A stretch of DNA of 64,000 nt from Sulfurimonas aquatica (GCF_017357825.1 NZ_CP046072.1:868001-932000), one strand, 5' to 3'; positions 25,196 to 32,740 are shown, counted from the stretch's first letter. Notes: generated from the letters alone by a model not told the origin. Program-made: numbers and translations.

Positions 25196-25687
25196 GTGAA
25201 ATTATTACTACCTATTCTAATCTCAGTCAGTCTGAATGCAGATATAGGGGTACTAAAAAAAGTAGTTGATGGTGATACTCTTAACTTCACAAATGATAAA
25301 TGCAGACTACTTTATATTGACACTCCTGAAAGTAAGAGAAACAAGAAAGCTAAGCTAGATACAAAGCAATGTAAAAACTTTACATTAGATACTATGGTTA
25401 GAATAGGCAAGCAATCAACAGAACATGCTCAAACACTTGTTGAGGTTGGTAAGTCATATAAGTATGAAGTGATTGGTAAAGATAGGTATAATCGTTCTCT
25501 ATGTGTTGTATACACTCCCATAGGTATATTTAACGAGTTGATGGTTAGAGATGGTTATGCAATGCCTTATGAGAGCTATATGCCAAGTAAACTAAAAAGT
25601 AAATACCACAAATTATCTAGAGAGGCTAAGCGACTTAATCGTGGACTATGGAAGTCTTATGATATTGATTGTATAGGTAAATATTGA
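25196..25687 (+). CDS. Thermonuclease (SNase-like) family protein
   Basis: A 163-residue nuclease with a short signal peptide (KLLLPILISVSLNA), so it probably acts in the periplasm or outside. Staphylococcal-nuclease features are all present: VVDGDTL, CRLLYIDTPES with the catalytic Arg37 and Glu45, and KDRYNRSL with Arg100. The start codon is GTG immediately after the TOPRIM stop. Similar SNase proteins are common on plasmids and islands, where they may degrade incoming DNA. Confidence 0.85.
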   Translation: MKLLLPILISVSLNADIGVLKKVVDGDTLNFTNDKCRLLYIDTPESKRNKKAKLDTKQCKNFTLDTMVRIGKQSTEHAQTLVEVGKSYKYEVIGKDRYNRSLCVVYTPIGIFNELMVRDGYAMPYESYMPSKLKSKYHKLSREAKRLNRGLWKSYDIDCIGKY

Positions 25688-25690
25688 TTA

Positions 25691-27142
25691 ATGAAAAGAA
25701 TACCATACAAAAAACTTCAAAAGTATAATAGAATAAGAAAAAATACATATTCAAAACTACTTCGTAAATATTCTGTTAGACAATGGTTGACTTGTATACG
25801 ACAGATAAATATAAAAATGTATAACTATGAAATTTATGACCAAAATAGTAGACTTAAATATAAGCCAGAGTTCCTAACTGTTAATGCAGACATGGCGATT
25901 AGGGTGGCGAAAGATAATAACAATGATTTTGAACTTCCAGTACCTGGACAATGTGATTGGCTTACTAGCACAGAAATTAATCTAAGTGATGGTCCAAAAA
26001 GTTTAATTAAACTATTTGGGGTTGGTGGCATATCATTAATGGCGGTATGGCAAAACAGGCTTCTGTACAATCAATCAAATATGCTTGCTAGAATGCATGT
26101 CCTATATAAAAACTATGATAGCCAAGTTGTATCTGCTATAGGTATATCAATTAAAGATATTTATGTAATATTATTAGCTCTTTCAGTTGTATATCAAAAG
26201 AAAAAGAAGATTTATTTAAAAAAAGATGCTCTTATCCATCCTGAAATAGAAAGCCTAAGTAAAGATAAAATAATAAAATTTTTAGCTTATTTTTCAAGAA
26301 CATCAGTTCAGTATAAAGCAGAGGCAAAACAAGAGAAAATATATGAAAACAGCTTTGGTAAGTTCAAGTATCTTATTAGATATCCAATTATAGAGCTAGA
26401 GGAAGATTTATATATAGTCCCCGTCTTTGAACAACTCCTTGATACTCTATCTAATAACTTGTATTTTTTATTATTGGAACATTTTCACAATATTAGTAAA
26501 AAGTCATCAAAGAAGTTTCTTGATAATTTTGGCAATATCTTAGAAAAATATGTTTTAGATTTGGCAGGAGATGTATTTGAAGCAAAAAATATAATTAGAG
26601 CCGACGATATTGTACCAAATGCTAATGAATTAAGATGTGAAGTTGTAGCATATGATAATAATAAGGCATTAGCTATAGAAGTTAAAAAAATGAACTTTAA
26701 ACGAGATGCTATAATTGATATAGATAAAATTCATATTGATGATGTGTTAGAAAAACACTTAGTAAAAGCTTTCAAGCAAATTGAGAATACACTGAATTAT
26801 GTAGATAAAGAAGTGCAGTACGGAATTATTGTAGTTCCTGATATTATGTTGAGTCTCTCAAGTATGATTGATTATATGAAGGTTCGCTTTAAAGGCACAG
26901 CAAAGTTTGATGATGGAATATTTATCTGTACATTATCATGGTATGAAGCTTTAATGGCTAATAAAGTCGACATTGTTTTTGATATATTAAATAAAGCCTT
27001 TGAGCGAGAGTTTCATGAAGGCAATGATATTATAATGGTAATGGATGATATGAAACAAAAAGGGTATAACATAAAAACACTCAATGAGAATTTAACAAAC
27101 AGCACTTTAGATATATTAAAAACAATTGAAAAGAAATATTAA
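25691..27142 (+). CDS. Large hypothetical protein with a PD-(D/E)XK-like nuclease motif
   Basis: A 483-residue cytoplasmic protein that I cannot place in a named family. The C-terminal third has GNILEKYVLDLAGDVF (Glu285), then CEVVAYDNNKALAIEVKK with Glu317, Glu330 and Lys332. That order matches a PD-(D/E)XK nuclease core, as in NERD and Mrr-like proteins. The N-terminal two thirds are helical and could recognise a target. The start lies three bases after the thermonuclease stop, so three nuclease-like genes run together. Restriction or another anti-phage role is a reasonable guess but unproven. Confidence 0.55.
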   Translation: MKRIPYKKLQKYNRIRKNTYSKLLRKYSVRQWLTCIRQINIKMYNYEIYDQNSRLKYKPEFLTVNADMAIRVAKDNNNDFELPVPGQCDWLTSTEINLSDGPKSLIKLFGVGGISLMAVWQNRLLYNQSNMLARMHVLYKNYDSQVVSAIGISIKDIYVILLALSVVYQKKKKIYLKKDALIHPEIESLSKDKIIKFLAYFSRTSVQYKAEAKQEKIYENSFGKFKYLIRYPIIELEEDLYIVPVFEQLLDTLSNNLYFLLLEHFHNISKKSSKKFLDNFGNILEKYVLDLAGDVFEAKNIIRADDIVPNANELRCEVVAYDNNKALAIEVKKMNFKRDAIIDIDKIHIDDVLEKHLVKAFKQIENTLNYVDKEVQYGIIVVPDIMLSLSSMIDYMKVRFKGTAKFDDGIFICTLSWYEALMANKVDIVFDILNKAFEREFHEGNDIIMVMDDMKQKGYNIKTLNENLTNSTLDILKTIEKKY

Positions 27143-27181
27143 GAGGAGCATCTCTCTATAGCTTAGTATATTTTTTAGCAC

Positions 27182-27493
27182 TTGTTCCCTGTAGTAGGTG
27201 AGTTAAATGCATATAGAAAGAACTTTAGATTTGATTTTGAAGAAGCGAGTGGTGGTCAATATGGTGAATGCAAGTTCGATGTTCTCTTTAAAGATAAAAG
27301 AGCTAGAGTAAAAGAAGAGCTTAGCGGTGTGATTGCAAGAGACTATCTATACTTCAACAAACAATATAAAATGAAACTCTCAAATCAAGAACTAAAGAAG
27401 TATCAAGCTTTGAATCACCAGTATCTTCTAAGATTATGCATTATTTACTGGAATGATAAAAAAAGTGGTGCTTTTAAAATATATTATGTATAA
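27182..27493 (+). CDS. Short open frame, probably a remnant
   Basis: A 103-codon frame opening with TTG right after an in-frame stop, without a ribosome binding site. The sequence contains ECKFDVLFKDKRARVKEEL and YNLF-free basic helices, and ends in IYYV. No family is recognised. A GAGGAG element about 30 bases upstream has no start at a suitable distance in this frame. It may be the 3' part of a decayed gene. Confidence 0.3.
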   Translation: MFPVVGELNAYRKNFRFDFEEASGGQYGECKFDVLFKDKRARVKEELSGVIARDYLYFNKQYKMKLSNQELKKYQALNHQYLLRLCIIYWNDKKSGAFKIYYV

Positions 27494-27525
27494 TTTAGAA
27501 AATTTAATGGATACAGGTATTAATA

Positions 27526-28269
27526 ATGAAATTTTTAGTTTTTTCTTTATGTCTTTTATTTCTTACTGGTTGTTTTGACAATCCAATAAAAAAAGCTGCT
27601 GAAGCTTTAAAAGTTGGTGATGTATCAAAAGCTTTTACTCTATATAAGATTGCAGCTGAAGATGGTAGTTCTAATGCACAATACGAGTTAGGGCTTATGT
27701 ATGAGAAAGGTTTACTAGGAACACCAGATTATCAAAATGCTTTTAAATGGTTTGAGCAATCTGCCAAACAGCAAGACCCTCGCGGAGAGTTCAAACTAGC
27801 TTATTATTATGAAGGTGGCATGGGAATACCAAAAAATTATAAAAAGGCAATAAAATGGTACACTCTCTCAGCAAATAAAAATTATTCCTTCGCAATATAT
27901 AATTTAGGAGTAGCTTATTATGAGGGCAGATTAATCAAGCAGGACATGCTGAAAGCACTAGATTTATGGAAGCAAGCTGCTATGTTAGGAGATGCATCTT
28001 CTCAATTTAATATTGGAGTACTGTATTCAGAGGGCAAAGTAGTCGCGAAAAGTTATAAGGAAGCAGCTGAGTGGTATAGGCTAGCAGCAGAGAAAAATTA
28101 TACTCAGGCTCAGATGAATCTAGGTTACTTGTATGATGAAGGTTTAGGAGTTCAAAAAAATAAAATTACAGCTTATAACTTATATATTAAAGCAGCAGAA
28201 AAAGGTCATCAAGGTGCTCAAAATAATTTAAACATATTATGTCGAGAAAGTTCTTGGGCATGCAAATAA
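27526..28269 (+). CDS. Sel1-repeat lipoprotein
   Basis: A 247-residue protein with a lipoprotein signal (LVFSLCLLFLTGC) and about six Sel1-like repeats of 36 residues: AQYELGLMYEKGLLG, AIYNLGVAYYEGRL, SQFNIGVLYSEGKV, AQMNLGYLYDEGLGV. Sel1 repeats are helical hairpins for protein-protein contacts. Two cysteines at the C-terminus (ILCRESSWACK) may pair, as in secreted Helicobacter Hcp-type proteins. AGG lies eight bases before the ATG. It is the last plus-strand gene before the minus-strand defence-like operon. Confidence 0.85.
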   Translation: MKFLVFSLCLLFLTGCFDNPIKKAAEALKVGDVSKAFTLYKIAAEDGSSNAQYELGLMYEKGLLGTPDYQNAFKWFEQSAKQQDPRGEFKLAYYYEGGMGIPKNYKKAIKWYTLSANKNYSFAIYNLGVAYYEGRLIKQDMLKALDLWKQAAMLGDASSQFNIGVLYSEGKVVAKSYKEAAEWYRLAAEKNYTQAQMNLGYLYDEGLGVQKNKITAYNLYIKAAEKGHQGAQNNLNILCRESSWACK

Positions 28270-28356
28270 CAAATCAAATAATTAATCAGTATACTATAAT
28301 CTTCAAAACTAAAAGGTATTAATATGTAAAAAATAGTTCTTACATTGTGATGATTT

Positions 28357-29079
28357 TCATTTATATATAATTTCTTTTAATTTATCAATATTAATAGGTG
28401 GATTTTCTTTATGAAGCATTGCATGACAATTTGGGCATACTGGTCGAAGGTCCTTTATTGGGTTTAATCTGTATTCTTTTCCAATCTCAGAAATAGGTCT
28501 TATATGATGGACATGTATAAAACCTGTTCCAATAGCACCATATGTATCTTCAAAGTTAAACAAGCATACTTGGCATTTTAAGCCATAGTATTCAATACAT
28601 TTTTCTCTTGCACTGGAGTCTCTTTCATAACGATTTACTGTAGTTTCTTTTTTTGCACCTTCGTAGTGAATTTCAGTTTCATCTATATCATCTGGGTAAA
28701 TAATAGTTGCCTGACGATTTAGCATATTGGTGTACTTATGAACTATTTGTCTACTCTTATGCATATTGGTTGGAGATTTTTTTTCATAGTACTCGATATT
28801 TAACATTACAGATTGGAGTGCATTTTTAAGTATGCTTTCACCAAAGTCCTTTAAAAAGTTTTCAAAAAAATATTCCAAAGTTTCGGCATTATTTGTTCTG
28901 GCATAATGACGACCTTCATACATACATTTAAAGTTATAAATTATATCTGATGCAGAACCTCTATTCATACCAAGTTTTTCCGCTTCAATTAATGCATTTT
29001 TTTTACTAGTTTGATTAAAGTATACACTTTTGGCAAGTTCATAAATATATGTAATTTCTTTTATTGTAATTCTTGGCAT
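28357..29079 (-). CDS. HNH endonuclease
   Basis: A 240-residue protein with a C-terminal HNH domain: CQVCLFNFED, FIHVHHIRPIS, then LRPVCPNCHAMLH. This gives the two zinc CxxC pairs and the catalytic His-His-His/Asn arrangement of McrA-like enzymes. The N-terminal 130 residues are helical and basic and may recognise DNA. Its ribosome binding site (GAGG, seven bases before ATG) lies inside the upstream 27-codon peptide frame, which ends two bases before the ATG. It is therefore the last gene of a four-gene coupled unit. Confidence 0.85.
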   Translation of the reverse strand: MPRITIKEITYIYELAKSVYFNQTSKKNALIEAEKLGMNRGSASDIIYNFKCMYEGRHYARTNNAETLEYFFENFLKDFGESILKNALQSVMLNIEYYEKKSPTNMHKSRQIVHKYTNMLNRQATIIYPDDIDETEIHYEGAKKETTVNRYERDSSAREKCIEYYGLKCQVCLFNFEDTYGAIGTGFIHVHHIRPISEIGKEYRLNPIKDLRPVCPNCHAMLHKENPPINIDKLKEIIYK

Positions 29080-29081
29080 GA

Positions 29082-29165
29082 CTAATCCTCTTTTAATTTT
29101 TCAATTAAATTATACCTAGCTAGTAGTAATGCTACAAGTGATAGGAATATTAATAGTAATTTCAT
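29082..29165 (-). CDS. 27-residue single-pass membrane peptide
   Basis: A frame of 27 codons, starting in a classic ATGA overlap with the stop of the DUF2075 gene and ending two bases before the HNH start. It encodes MKLLLIFLSLVALLLA followed by an eleven-residue charged tail. AGAAGG lies eleven bases before the ATG. The fully hydrophobic helix and the exact fit between two coupled genes argue that it is real, although it is too short for standard gene callers. Possible roles are a membrane-acting effector or toxin, or an anchor for a partner protein; none can be read from the sequence. Confidence 0.6.
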   Translation of the reverse strand: MKLLLIFLSLVALLLARYNLIEKLKED

Positions 29166-30832
29166 ATGTTTATATACCTTCTAAAGTATGCTTCAAGCTT
29201 TTTATCGTAGCAATATACATATGTTCCCTTAATAGCTCTATACATTATAGTTTTATATATATTGATAATGTAGTCGTGAAGTTGACTCTCATTGATACTA
29301 GCTTTACCATTTCTATCGTGGTAATTCTCTTTAATAACTTCTATTTGCTTAGTAGTTTCATTGTATGTAATCTCACTACCAAATATAATTCCTGAATAGT
29401 TTAAGTCATATCCTTGTGTTGTATGTATACAACCCATTTCTGTAATGTCATTAACAGAATTAATCCAATCTTCTAGTTTTCTATTCCAATAAAGGTCTAT
29501 GCCGTCAATAGTTACATCTGGTTGAGTACTTTCTTTTGAAACCCACTTCCACGAATAACCAGATATTATCCTAGTAAGACCATGCTCTTTCTCTTTTTCT
29601 TGCAAGGAGTCTAGCATAAATTTCATAGATGAAAATAACTTAAGTTCATAGTGAGGTGCATCCCACTTTACTAACTCTGATGTATTGTTTGTAAGTAGTT
29701 TATCAACAAATTCTATATAGTCACCACCACCTTCAACTCTCAACTGAGATTTTAATACAAGTACATTTGCTTGCTGTTTTATAGCATCAAATTTCTTTTT
29801 CTCTATATCCGAAGGTTTAATGGATTGCTTAGCATCATAGAAGAACAATTGATTATCACTTGATAACATTATCCAGTCTAATTCTGTACCTTCATACTTA
29901 TCAAGATTAAAATGCTTATTTGTTTTATCAAACTCTCCGTACCCAGTGATGTTCTTTCTTCTTTTTAATCGGTGTGACTCATCAACAACAAGTAAATCAT
30001 AATGAGCCTTCTTAACTTCATTGGGTCCAATAACCATACTAGGTGTTAGTCCATGTATACTTTTAAAAACTTTCTTGAGAGTCTTTCTAAGTGGTGTCAT
30101 AGGAACAACTAAAGCTATATTTAACACCTTCTTCCCGATTTTTACTTTTACTCTTTGGGCTAATTCAATAAGAGAATTAACTTCTAAGTCACTTTCTTCA
30201 TCTTCATCGACTTCACTCAATAAAAGCTTGATTAGATAAACAGCTAGTATTGTTTTTCCAGTACCAGCACTACCTTGTATGAATGTTGTATTTGTAATTT
30301 CAGGTGAGAGTAAAGTGTATAAATAACTCTTTAGAGATGTAAACTGGTCATCAGAGAGACTTTTATATGGAGAATATTTAAATAAATCAGAGTTTTGAAT
30401 ATCTAGAAGGTCATGTTTTACAAGGTTCTCGAACTGAAGGTTTTTCCATATATCTTTAAATGTATTTTCGTATTTCTCTTTTTGATAATACTGATGATTT
30501 ACTATTCCATCATTTCCGTTAAGAAGTTTATAGTGACCATCTCCAAGCATGTTCTGAATAAGGTTGGACTCTATGTCTAGTACAGATGATTTATTAAAGT
30601 AATGGCTAAATATAATCTTGATATTTTTTAGTTTCTTTTTTTCTGGATGAGCTAAATGTTGCTTGAGCCGATTAATTATATTAGTTGTTTCACCAATGTA
30701 AGCTTGTTTATCTTTTTCACTATAAATTATATACACTGTAGGAAAATTATAATACGTAGGTGCTTTATCAAGAATATTATAAGAAGCAGTGTGGTCAAAT
30801 ATAAAGTCTCTAGTTATGCACTCAAATGACAT
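29162..30832 (-). CDS. GIY-YIG domain fused to DUF2075 ATPase/helicase
   Basis: A 556-residue fusion. The N-terminus has a GIY-YIG nuclease pattern (PTVYIIYSEK, AYIGETTNIINRLKQHL, with Arg55). From about 165 follows a DUF2075-type P-loop ATPase: Walker A FIQGSAGTGKT (Lys193), Walker B LLVVDESHRLKRR (Asp284, Glu285), and C-terminal helicase-like motifs including CIHTTQGYDLNYSG and TIMYRAIKGTYVY. Such a protein could move along and cut nucleic acid. DUF2075 proteins often sit near defence genes. The ATG overlaps the MazG-like stop (TAATG). The TGA overlaps the small peptide's ATG. Confidence 0.85.
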   Translation of the reverse strand: MSFECITRDFIFDHTASYNILDKAPTYYNFPTVYIIYSEKDKQAYIGETTNIINRLKQHLAHPEKKKLKNIKIIFSHYFNKSSVLDIESNLIQNMLGDGHYKLLNGNDGIVNHQYYQKEKYENTFKDIWKNLQFENLVKHDLLDIQNSDLFKYSPYKSLSDDQFTSLKSYLYTLLSPEITNTTFIQGSAGTGKTILAVYLIKLLLSEVDEDEESDLEVNSLIELAQRVKVKIGKKVLNIALVVPMTPLRKTLKKVFKSIHGLTPSMVIGPNEVKKAHYDLLVVDESHRLKRRKNITGYGEFDKTNKHFNLDKYEGTELDWIMLSSDNQLFFYDAKQSIKPSDIEKKKFDAIKQQANVLVLKSQLRVEGGGDYIEFVDKLLTNNTSELVKWDAPHYELKLFSSMKFMLDSLQEKEKEHGLTRIISGYSWKWVSKESTQPDVTIDGIDLYWNRKLEDWINSVNDITEMGCIHTTQGYDLNYSGIIFGSEITYNETTKQIEVIKENYHDRNGKASINESQLHDYIINIYKTIMYRAIKGTYVYCYDKKLEAYFRRYINI

Positions 30833-31176
30833 TAAATATCCGTATACTTTTTAAATGAGCCTTTCACCTTATCAATAGGGTATTTCTCTTCATTCTTTTT
30901 CATCTTTTCGATAATTGCTTCTTCTAAGTCTATATCTAGCTTAGTGCATAGTTTCAATAAGTAAATGGCAATATCTGCTACCTCTTCTTTAGCATGTTGT
31001 TTTGTACCTGAAGGTAAATTATTAGATTGTTCTTCAGTTAACCATTGAAATATTTCGTTTAGTTCACCTACTTCTCCAGTTAGAGCCATTACAATATTTT
31101 TTGGTGAGTGGTATTTATTCCAATCTCGTTGTATTGAAAACTGTTCAATTTTATAATTAATCTTTTTTATATCCAT
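30832..31176 (-). CDS. MazG-like nucleotide pyrophosphohydrolase (dCTPase-like)
   Basis: A 114-residue all-helical protein of the MazG/RS21-C6 type, which hydrolyses (d)NTPs to monophosphates. Metal-binding residues are in LTGEVGELNE (Glu35, Glu38) and HAKEEVADIAIYLL (Glu64/65, Asp68). W44, in FQWLTEEQ, also fits the family. First gene of the four-gene minus-strand unit; AAAAGG lies about ten bases before the ATG. Coupled to a GIY-YIG/DUF2075 ATPase, it may lower nucleotide pools during phage infection or remove modified phage nucleotides. A house-cleaning role is the alternative. Confidence 0.85.
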   Translation of the reverse strand: MDIKKINYKIEQFSIQRDWNKYHSPKNIVMALTGEVGELNEIFQWLTEEQSNNLPSGTKQHAKEEVADIAIYLLKLCTKLDIDLEEAIIEKMKKNEEKYPIDKVKGSFKKYTDI

Positions 31177-31258
31177 GTAATAATAACCTTTTATAATGAT
31201 ATATGTTTAAATATTATAACTAAACTAAATCTTCTCAATATATCAATTTATTAGATAA

Positions 31259-31795
31259 ATGAAAACTAGTGTAATATACAATGAAAAGGCTATAACTTTG
31301 TTAATAAAGAAAAAGATTGAAGAATATACTTCTTGTAAGCAACTAATTGAGGAGCATTTGGAGAAATTAGAAAACCATAAATTAATGTCATGTAAATTAG
31401 AAGATGTTCCAAGTAGTTCACATAATTATATTTATGCTGACGGTACTTTTAATATAATGAAAGTGAGGTCTATTGTTGGTGTCGGGGAAAAAACTTGGAT
31501 GCAAGCATTAAATGACATTTTACCCCAAGGTCACAACTTTTCATCTGAATACAATTGTAGTGGAAAAAGAGATGGAAAAAATCCGTTTAGTTTAGCTTAT
31601 TTTAATGCTTCTATAGAAAATAAATCTGAACTAGGTCAAGGTAATGAGACTGATAGGGAATGGGCAGTTGTTGAAATAGATGGTAGGATTCATGTTAGAA
31701 ATGGAAAGCATAGAACAATCATTGCTCGAGCACTATATTGCTTAGGAATGATAAACTCAGAGATACCAGTCAATAAATTATGTAAAATAAGTTAG
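31259..31795 (+). CDS. Protein with a ParB-like GxHR motif
   Basis: A 178-residue protein, divergent from the MazG-like gene. Near the C-terminus WAVVEIDGRIHVRNGKHRTI, then IARALYCLG, resembles the dGxHR core of the ParB/sulfiredoxin fold (also seen in DGQHR proteins such as DndB). That fold binds CTP or ATP in ParB and acts as a nuclease in others. The N-terminus is helical. No Shine-Dalgarno precedes the ATG, so the start is uncertain. It is the last gene before the right end of the element. Confidence 0.5.
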   Translation: MKTSVIYNEKAITLLIKKKIEEYTSCKQLIEEHLEKLENHKLMSCKLEDVPSSSHNYIYADGTFNIMKVRSIVGVGEKTWMQALNDILPQGHNFSSEYNCSGKRDGKNPFSLAYFNASIENKSELGQGNETDREWAVVEIDGRIHVRNGKHRTIIARALYCLGMINSEIPVNKLCKIS

Positions 31796-31893
31796 TTTAT
31801 TGAGTTATAACAGTACATACCATCACCAGCATTCGTCTTAGTCTCTTTAGTACCATTGCCTATCATTTCATCTATCTTTTGTGTATTTTATGA

Positions 31894-31921
31894 TTATGTA
31901 AAAAGAATTCTTTTTACATAA
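31894..31921. repeat. Perfect 28-bp palindrome near the right end
   Basis: TTATGTAAAAAGAA is followed directly by its exact reverse complement, with no loop, centred on an EcoRI-type GAATTC. It lies 100 bp after the last gene and about 140 bp from the right attachment core. Without a loop it fits a dimeric protein operator better than a terminator, although an RNA hairpin ending in T/A runs is possible. Confidence 0.6.
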
Positions 31922-31967
31922 GTGAATATTTTGCAGTTTTTGTCAATATTTAGCATATTTAGAGTGA

Positions 31968-31992
31968 TTTGTTGTAAAAATATGTTGTAAAA
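31968..31992 (+). repeat. TTTGTTGTAAAA-type repeats at the right end (putative integrase arm sites)
   Basis: TTTGTTGTAAAA at 31968-31979 and TATGTTGTAAAA at 31981-31992 are 13 bp apart, in the same orientation and at the same spacing as the pair at 14831 and 14844 inside the left end. TTTGCAGT at 31930 also has a left-end counterpart. These lie about 70-130 bp inside the right core. Confidence 0.55.
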
Positions 31993-32029
31993 TTAAATAA
32001 GTAATCTCTTTGTGCTACCTATTATAGGG

Positions 32030-32740
32030 CTATATGAAAAATGAACTAACAAGCCCAATTAGCCCACCAAAAACTCCACCCCAAACGACTAGCCACTCTA
32101 GATGTTCTTTTATGAGTTTTTGGAGAATCTCTTTTACGAGTTGTGGCGTTAGCTCGTTTAGTCTCGTGTCTATGACACTCTCAATCGACTTTAACATATC
32201 ATCATTAAGTGATGAACTTTGCATATGAGTAGCTAATGTCGCGTTAAATGCTTGCGAGTTTACTATCTTTATTACTGCAGCTTTCATCTTTAGTGAAAAT
32301 GGCTCTCGAAGATTATCTAGTGCTGCTTCTCCTCCAAACATACCGAGCATTCCACCAAATGATGACTCCATTACCGTTTTACTTAGTGCATCAAATGCAG
32401 GTGTGAAATCTGTCTCTTCTATGATAGGCTCTAGGTTTATTTTTTTCTCTTCATCTTCAAAAAAACTCTCTAACTGCTCTCGTGTAAAAAATTCACTCAT
32501 CATTAGGTTTTTTATAGCCTCTTTGAAAGCCTCGAAACGCGAGGGAATGACGCCCGAGCCATAAAGAAAAGGAACTTTTTCAAATAGCATATGAACAGCA
32601 AGTTGGTTTGTAAGGGCTCCAGAGAGTGCAAAAAGACCGCTAAAGAGTAGGGCGGAGTGTAGTTCCAAAAGAAGATATGAGAGTGCGATTAGTGCTACTG
32701 CTATGAGGTTAGTTATTAAACTTTTATTTATTTTCAACAT
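32030..32740 (-). CDS. DUF445 family membrane protein (integration target)
   Basis: A 236-residue protein with hydrophobic segments at both ends (LIAVALIALSYLLLELHSAL; LVVWGGVFGGLIGLVSSFF) and an acidic helical middle. The N-terminal GLFALSGALTNQLAVHMLFEKVPFLYG (shown in two parts: SGALTNQLAVHMLF and EKVPFLYGSG) is typical of DUF445, a family of uncharacterised inner-membrane proteins. Its last 14 or so codons were probably supplied by the integrated element, since the native 3' end is found 17.4 kb away at 14660. The encoded tail is conserved, so the protein should still work. Confidence 0.85.
   Translation of the reverse strand: MLKINKSLITNLIAVALIALSYLLLELHSALLFSGLFALSGALTNQLAVHMLFEKVPFLYGSGVIPSRFEAFKEAIKNLMMSEFFTREQLESFFEDEEKKINLEPIIEETDFTPAFDALSKTVMESSFGGMLGMFGGEAALDNLREPFSLKMKAAVIKIVNSQAFNATLATHMQSSSLNDDMLKSIESVIDTRLNELTPQLVKEILQKLIKEHLEWLVVWGGVFGGLIGLVSSFFI
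32064..32071. other. Right attachment core (CCACCAAA)
   Basis: The longest run identical between the DUF445 3' end here and its displaced copy at the left boundary. Strand exchange is most likely in or next to this octamer. The flanking identity is imperfect, so the crossover could be a few bases to either side. Confidence 0.6.

Larger units (their letters stand above)
14697..32071 (+). mobile_element. Integrated 17.4-kb element, satellite- or prophage-like
   Basis: Bounds are set by the shared CCACCAAA core in the two copies of the DUF445 3' end. Inside are an integrase near the left end, an excisionase-like HTH protein, a possible replication protein, both terminase subunits and accessory genes. 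No portal, capsid, tail or lysis gene is recognised. Both ends carry the same 13-bp-spaced repeats. The element lacks the AAACGC-type motif common in the flanks and looks more AT-rich. It could be a phage satellite, a decayed prophage or an integrative plasmid-like element. The integrated state is well supported; the class is inference. Confidence 0.8.

Noticed and set aside
29129-29395. 88-codon hydrophobic plus-strand frame
   Set aside because: It is antisense to the 3' end of the DUF2075 gene and the small peptide gene. The hydrophobicity arises from the reverse complement of A/T-rich codons.
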